A stretch of 64,000 nt of DNA, taken from Sphingomonadales bacterium. Its GTDB lineage: Bacteria; Pseudomonadota; Alphaproteobacteria; Sphingomonadales; Sphingomonadaceae. The stretch spans positions 744,001 to 808,000 of the forward strand of contig JADJAC010000011.1 in the NCBI GenBank assembly GCA_016704425.1. Direction: 5' to 3'. A model generated the notes under the pieces. It was given only the letters and a program-made list of their open reading frames with translations, was not told where the DNA came from and did not search any database. Positions 60,493 to 64,000 of the stretch are shown piece by piece. The translations under genes and the position numbers were made by a program. Each line of letters opens with the position of its first letter. The stretch's first letter is position 1.

Positions 60493-63400
60493 AAGCAGGC
60501 ACCCTCGAAATTGAAATGATCACCAACGTCGCCCGGCTCCAGAAGGAGATGGCCGACATGAAGCGCTCCATTGCAGGCGCGATGGGCGATATGGCGGACA
60601 GCGCCTCGCGCGCCGACCGGGCGCTCAATGCGGTCGGGGGCGGCGGTGTCACACGCATGGGCGGTTCGGCGAAGCTTGCCGGGCACCATGTCCAGAACCT
60701 CGTCTTCCAGCTCAATGACATGGTGGTCGGGCTGTTCTCCGGCCAGAAACCCATGACCGTGTTTATGCAGCAGGGCACGCAGATCGGGCAGATTGCAATG
60801 CAGGCCGGTGTCGGCATCGGCGGCATGGCCCGGGCGCTGCTGGGGCTCGCAGCCAGTGCTGCCGCTGCCGCACTGACCAACCCCTATCTCCTCGCAGCCG
60901 CTGCCGCCGCTGGCATTGCCTTCGGCGCATTCAAGCTGTTCCAGTCGAGCGTCAAACAGACGGGCGAGCTCGACCGCTATGCGCAAAGCCTCGGCCTCAC
61001 CAAAAAGGAAATGGAAAAGCTGGGCCCCGTCGGGATCACCGTCGGCGACACCATGAAGGGGCTGTGGAAGACCGTCTCGGATGGACTCAACCTGGGCTCG
61101 GTATTCTCGACCCTTAAAGATTGGGCGGCCACGGCCTTCGAAGCGGTGCTGACTGCTGGGAAATACTCCGTCGCCATTCTCTATGCAGGCTGGGTTGGCG
61201 GGTTCAATGCGATCCGCGTGACTTGGGCTGCACTGCCCGGCGTTATCGGCGAAGCCGCCGTGGGCGCCGCTAATCTGGCAATCAGTGGGATCGAGTATCT
61301 CGCCAACAAGGCGATCGCAGCGCTCAATTGGCTCGCTGAATGGGTGAACCCGGTGCTCGACCGCGTCGGCCTTGCCACTATCACCCGCATCGAGAGCGTG
61401 GCTCTGCCGCGGATGGAAAACAGCTTTGCCGGCTCTACTGCCCGCATGGGCGCCCAGGTCCGCGATGAATTCGCGGCTGCTTTTGGCGATGCGATGAGCA
61501 TGATGGACGCCTTTTCAGCGCGCTGGCGGGAAAACAGCATCGCGGCTGCCAAGGCCCGGCTTGCCGCCAAGGCGGAAGAGATCCGCGGCGACAGCACCGA
61601 CCGTGCCAGCAGCGCAAAAGGCCCCAAGGAAACCGAAGCCGAACGCGCGCTCCAGGCTGCCCGCGACTTTGCCGCCAATCTCGCGCTTGAGACCGCCAAG
61701 ATCGGCAAGACGCCGATCGAGATCAAACGGATGGAAGTTGCGATGGCAGCGCTCAAGGCGCCGACCGACGAAGCGCGCATTGCCATTCTCCAAGCTGGTG
61801 AAGCCTGGGAACAGGCTACGCGCGCTTTTGCCAGCTCAGAGTTCCTGCGCCAGACGGTCGGCCCGCTTGAACAGCAGGTCGCTTTGCTCGGCCAGTCGGC
61901 CCGGGCGCAGGCACTCGCCAATCTCGAAGCCGAGCGCGAACAGATCGTGCTGGAACGCGGGGTTGAAGCCTGGGAGCGGTATCGGGCCGCACGCATACGG
62001 CTGATGGAAGCAGACTTTGCGCAAAGCGGTCAGGAACAGTTCCTCCAAAGCCTGGAAGACATGGTTTCAGCCACGGAAGCAGCGGCCCAGAACATGGCTG
62101 ATGCCTTTGGCTCGGTCGGCGGGGCAATTGGCGCGATCACGGTCGAGATCACCCGTTTTGCATCGGCGCAGGTGGCTGCAGCCCAGCGCGTGGCTGAAGC
62201 CGAGCGCGAATATGGACGCACCTCGTTTCAGTATGCCGACGCGCGTGCGGCGCAGGCATCGGCCGAGATCAATCACTATGGCAATCTCGCCTCGGCCGCG
62301 AAGGGCTTCTTCAAGGAGGGCTCGGACGGTTACAAGGCGCTGCTGGCCGCCGAGAAGGTGTTCCGTGCCTTTGAACTGGCCATCGCCATCAAGAATGCCG
62401 CGGTCAAAATTGGGCTCATTGGCGCGCAGACGGCAGCCAAGGTCACGAGCGACACCGCCATGGCCGCCTCAGACACTGCGCGTGCCGGCGTCGAACAGGG
62501 TAACTCGATTATCACGACCGGCATCAAGGCGGTGGAGGCCGTGGTCAGTGCCATCCGCTCATTGCCGTTCCCGCTCAACATTGCGGCCGGCGCCATCACG
62601 GCCGGTGTCATTGCCTCGCTCGGTGTCGCGATCAGCGGCGCCTTTGGTGGGTCTCCCAAACTGCCGGCTGCCAACGACGGCACCGGCACGGTGTTCGGCG
62701 ACAGCACGGCCAAGTCGGAGAGCATCGCCAAATCCATCGATCATCTGCGCGAGGTGGACACGCTGACCATGCGCTACTCCGCCGCCATGCTGGCTTCCTT
62801 GCGCAACATCGAGGCCAATATCGGCGGGCTCACCAACCTCATCATCCGCTCCAATGGCGCCGAGGCCTCGGCAGCAGGCGTGAACACCGGCTACCAGCCT
62901 ACGGGCGTGACTGGCCTCATCGGCAGGGGACTGGAAGGCGTTGGGGCCGTTCTGAACAAGATCCCCATCATCGGCGGTATTCTGGGCGGTCTGGTCGGGC
63001 TCGTCGGCAAGGCGTTTGGCGCACTGTTTGGCACCAAGACCACGATCACCGGCCAGGGCATCTTCGGTCGCGGCCAATCGCTGGCAGATATCCTCTCCGG
63101 CGGGTTTGACGCGAGCTATTACACCGACGTCAAGAAGACCAAGAAGTTCCTCGGGATCAGCATGGGCTCGAGCTACTCGACCCGGTATTCTGCGGCTGAT
63201 GCCGAACTTGAACGCCAGTTCGCGCTGATCTTTTCCGGTTTCTATGATGCGATCTCGGCCGCAGCCGGGCCGCTGGGCTTGTCGCTGAGCGAGGTTCAGT
63301 CCCGCCTGCAGGGCTTTGTCATCAGTATCGGCAAGATCGATCTGAAGGGTCTGAGCGGCGCTGAAATCCAGGAAAAGCTGACCGCTGTCTTTGGCGCAGC

Positions 63401-64000
63401 GGCCGACAATCTCGCCAAGTACGCGATCCCCGGGCTCGAGCAATTTCAGAAGGTTGGCGAAGGCTATTTCGAGACGCTGATCCGGGTTGCATCGAGCGTC
63501 GAGGCGGTGAGTTCCTCGCTCAGCCTGCTGGGCACCTCGGTCGAGGAGCTGGGCCTTGCGGCGAAGATGAACTTGTTCGACCTGTTCGGTTCGGCTAGTG
63601 ACATGACCTCCGCGACGGGCGAGTATTTTGCGCTCTATTACAGCAAGGCCGAACAGGCGACGGCCCAGACCGCGCAGATGGCCCGGGTGTTCGAGAGCCT
63701 TGGGCTTGGGCTGCCGCAAAGCATCGCAGGCTTCCGGGAGCTCGTCGAAGCGCAGGACCTGACCACCGAGGCTGGCCGCGCGGCCTATGTCACCCTGATC
63801 CAGCTGGCCCCGGCCTTTGCCGAGCTCATTGGCGCGGCCCAGGACGCCGCCAGTGCAGCCGCCATTGCCGACGAGCGTCTGTCGCTCGAGCGGCGCCTGC
63901 TCGAACTGCAGGGTGATACGGCCGCGCTGCGCGCGCTCGACCTTGCCAAGCTTGATCAGAGCAACCGCGCGCTGCAGCAGCAGATCTGGGCCCTTGAGGA
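60489..64000 (+). CDS. Tail tape measure protein, 3'-partial
   Basis: Starts at a GTG overlapping the gpGT stop and runs open to the end of the window (at least 1170 residues). Residues about 120-150 are hydrophobic (GIGGMARALLGLAASAAAAALTNPYLLAAAAAAGIAFGAF), followed by the conserved tail-length region with PVGITVGD and helical Ala/Glu-rich coiled coils. It is homologous along its length to the partial gene at 1-3675, but without the frameshift near 62660. The C-terminal end lies outside the window. Confidence 0.9.
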   Translation, partial: MKAGTLEIEMITNVARLQKEMADMKRSIAGAMGDMADSASRADRALNAVGGGGVTRMGGSAKLAGHHVQNLVFQLNDMVVGLFSGQKPMTVFMQQGTQIGQIAMQAGVGIGGMARALLGLAASAAAAALTNPYLLAAAAAAGIAFGAFKLFQSSVKQTGELDRYAQSLGLTKKEMEKLGPVGITVGDTMKGLWKTVSDGLNLGSVFSTLKDWAATAFEAVLTAGKYSVAILYAGWVGGFNAIRVTWAALPGVIGEAAVGAANLAISGIEYLANKAIAALNWLAEWVNPVLDRVGLATITRIESVALPRMENSFAGSTARMGAQVRDEFAAAFGDAMSMMDAFSARWRENSIAAAKARLAAKAEEIRGDSTDRASSAKGPKETEAERALQAARDFAANLALETAKIGKTPIEIKRMEVAMAALKAPTDEARIAILQAGEAWEQATRAFASSEFLRQTVGPLEQQVALLGQSARAQALANLEAEREQIVLERGVEAWERYRAARIRLMEADFAQSGQEQFLQSLEDMVSATEAAAQNMADAFGSVGGAIGAITVEITRFASAQVAAAQRVAEAEREYGRTSFQYADARAAQASAEINHYGNLASAAKGFFKEGSDGYKALLAAEKVFRAFELAIAIKNAAVKIGLIGAQTAAKVTSDTAMAASDTARAGVEQGNSIITTGIKAVEAVVSAIRSLPFPLNIAAGAITAGVIASLGVAISGAFGGSPKLPAANDGTGTVFGDSTAKSESIAKSIDHLREVDTLTMRYSAAMLASLRNIEANIGGLTNLIIRSNGAEASAAGVNTGYQPTGVTGLIGRGLEGVGAVLNKIPIIGGILGGLVGLVGKAFGALFGTKTTITGQGIFGRGQSLADILSGGFDASYYTDVKKTKKFLGISMGSSYSTRYSAADAELERQFALIFSGFYDAISAAAGPLGLSLSEVQSRLQGFVISIGKIDLKGLSGAEIQEKLTAVFGAAADNLAKYAIPGLEQFQKVGEGYFETLIRVASSVEAVSSSLSLLGTSVEELGLAAKMNLFDLFGSASDMTSATGEYFALYYSKAEQATAQTAQMARVFESLGLGLPQSIAGFRELVEAQDLTTEAGRAAYVTLIQLAPAFAELIGAAQDAASAAAIADERLSLERRLLELQGDTAALRALDLAKLDQSNRALQQQIWALE

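Noticed and set aside
1..64000. CRISPR arrays, tRNA genes, or a diversity-generating retroelement in the fibre genes
   Set aside because: No regular spacer-repeat pattern, no tRNA-like cloverleaf and no reverse transcriptase or template repeat was seen.

Overview
The window looks like chromosomal DNA of a GC-rich alphaproteobacterium, most likely Sphingomonadales or Caulobacterales. The reasons are the uniformly high GC with C/G-ending codons, an umuDC locus behind a GTTC-N7-GTTC type LexA box (seen as GAAC-N7-GAAC on the + strand at 23794-23808), and a serine-recombinase/DUF2924 cassette of a kind common in that group. No rRNA, tRNA or CRISPR array was seen.

Most of the window is two related lambdoid/HK97-like siphophage prophages in the same orientation. 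Bases 1-11880 are the distal late module of the first: a partial tape measure gene, tail proteins, a lysis block (endolysin, holin-like proteins) and a run of tail-fibre genes ending in a beta-propeller protein. Bases 29564-64000 are the early, packaging, head and proximal tail modules of the second. These comprise a Com-like zinc finger, a sigma-like protein, Sak4-type ATPase, DUF669, PD-(D/E)XK nuclease, helicase, primase-helicase, RuvC-like resolvase, HNH nuclease, terminase, portal, protease, capsid, connectors, tail tube, gpG/gpGT chaperone with a canonical -1 slippery site, and a second tape measure gene that runs off the end. The two tape measures are clear homologues but not identical, so two elements (or one composite) are present.

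Between them is accessory DNA. A five-gene minus-strand operon (21609 to 11894) encodes a Phd/YefM-type regulator, a DUF499 AAA+ ATPase, DUF3780, a DUF1156 adenine methyltransferase and a PLD-SNF2 helicase. It is a methylation-linked multi-gene defence system related to, but different from, class 1 DISARM. Next come a LexA-controlled umuDC pair (umuD frameshifted at the catalytic serine), a large serine recombinase with its usual small partners and a DCL/DUF3223 protein, and a divergent 736-residue protein of unknown family (27263-29473), the best candidate for something undescribed.

The replication module of the second prophage carries a striking rearrangement. A 3.08-kb block (part of the DUF6511 gene, primase-helicase, a possible origin and the start of ruvC) occurs twice in direct orientation, at 35605-38686 and 43863-46944. 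Between the copies lie 5.2 kb of ordinary bacterial genes (truncated threonine aldolase, SDR, MFS transporter, TauD-like dioxygenase, TetR regulator, truncated ROK kinase) cut off at both ends. The first copy carries several homopolymer indels, so the primase is broken there; the second copy has one indel. This is either a real capture of host DNA by the phage or an assembly join, and needs read-level checking.
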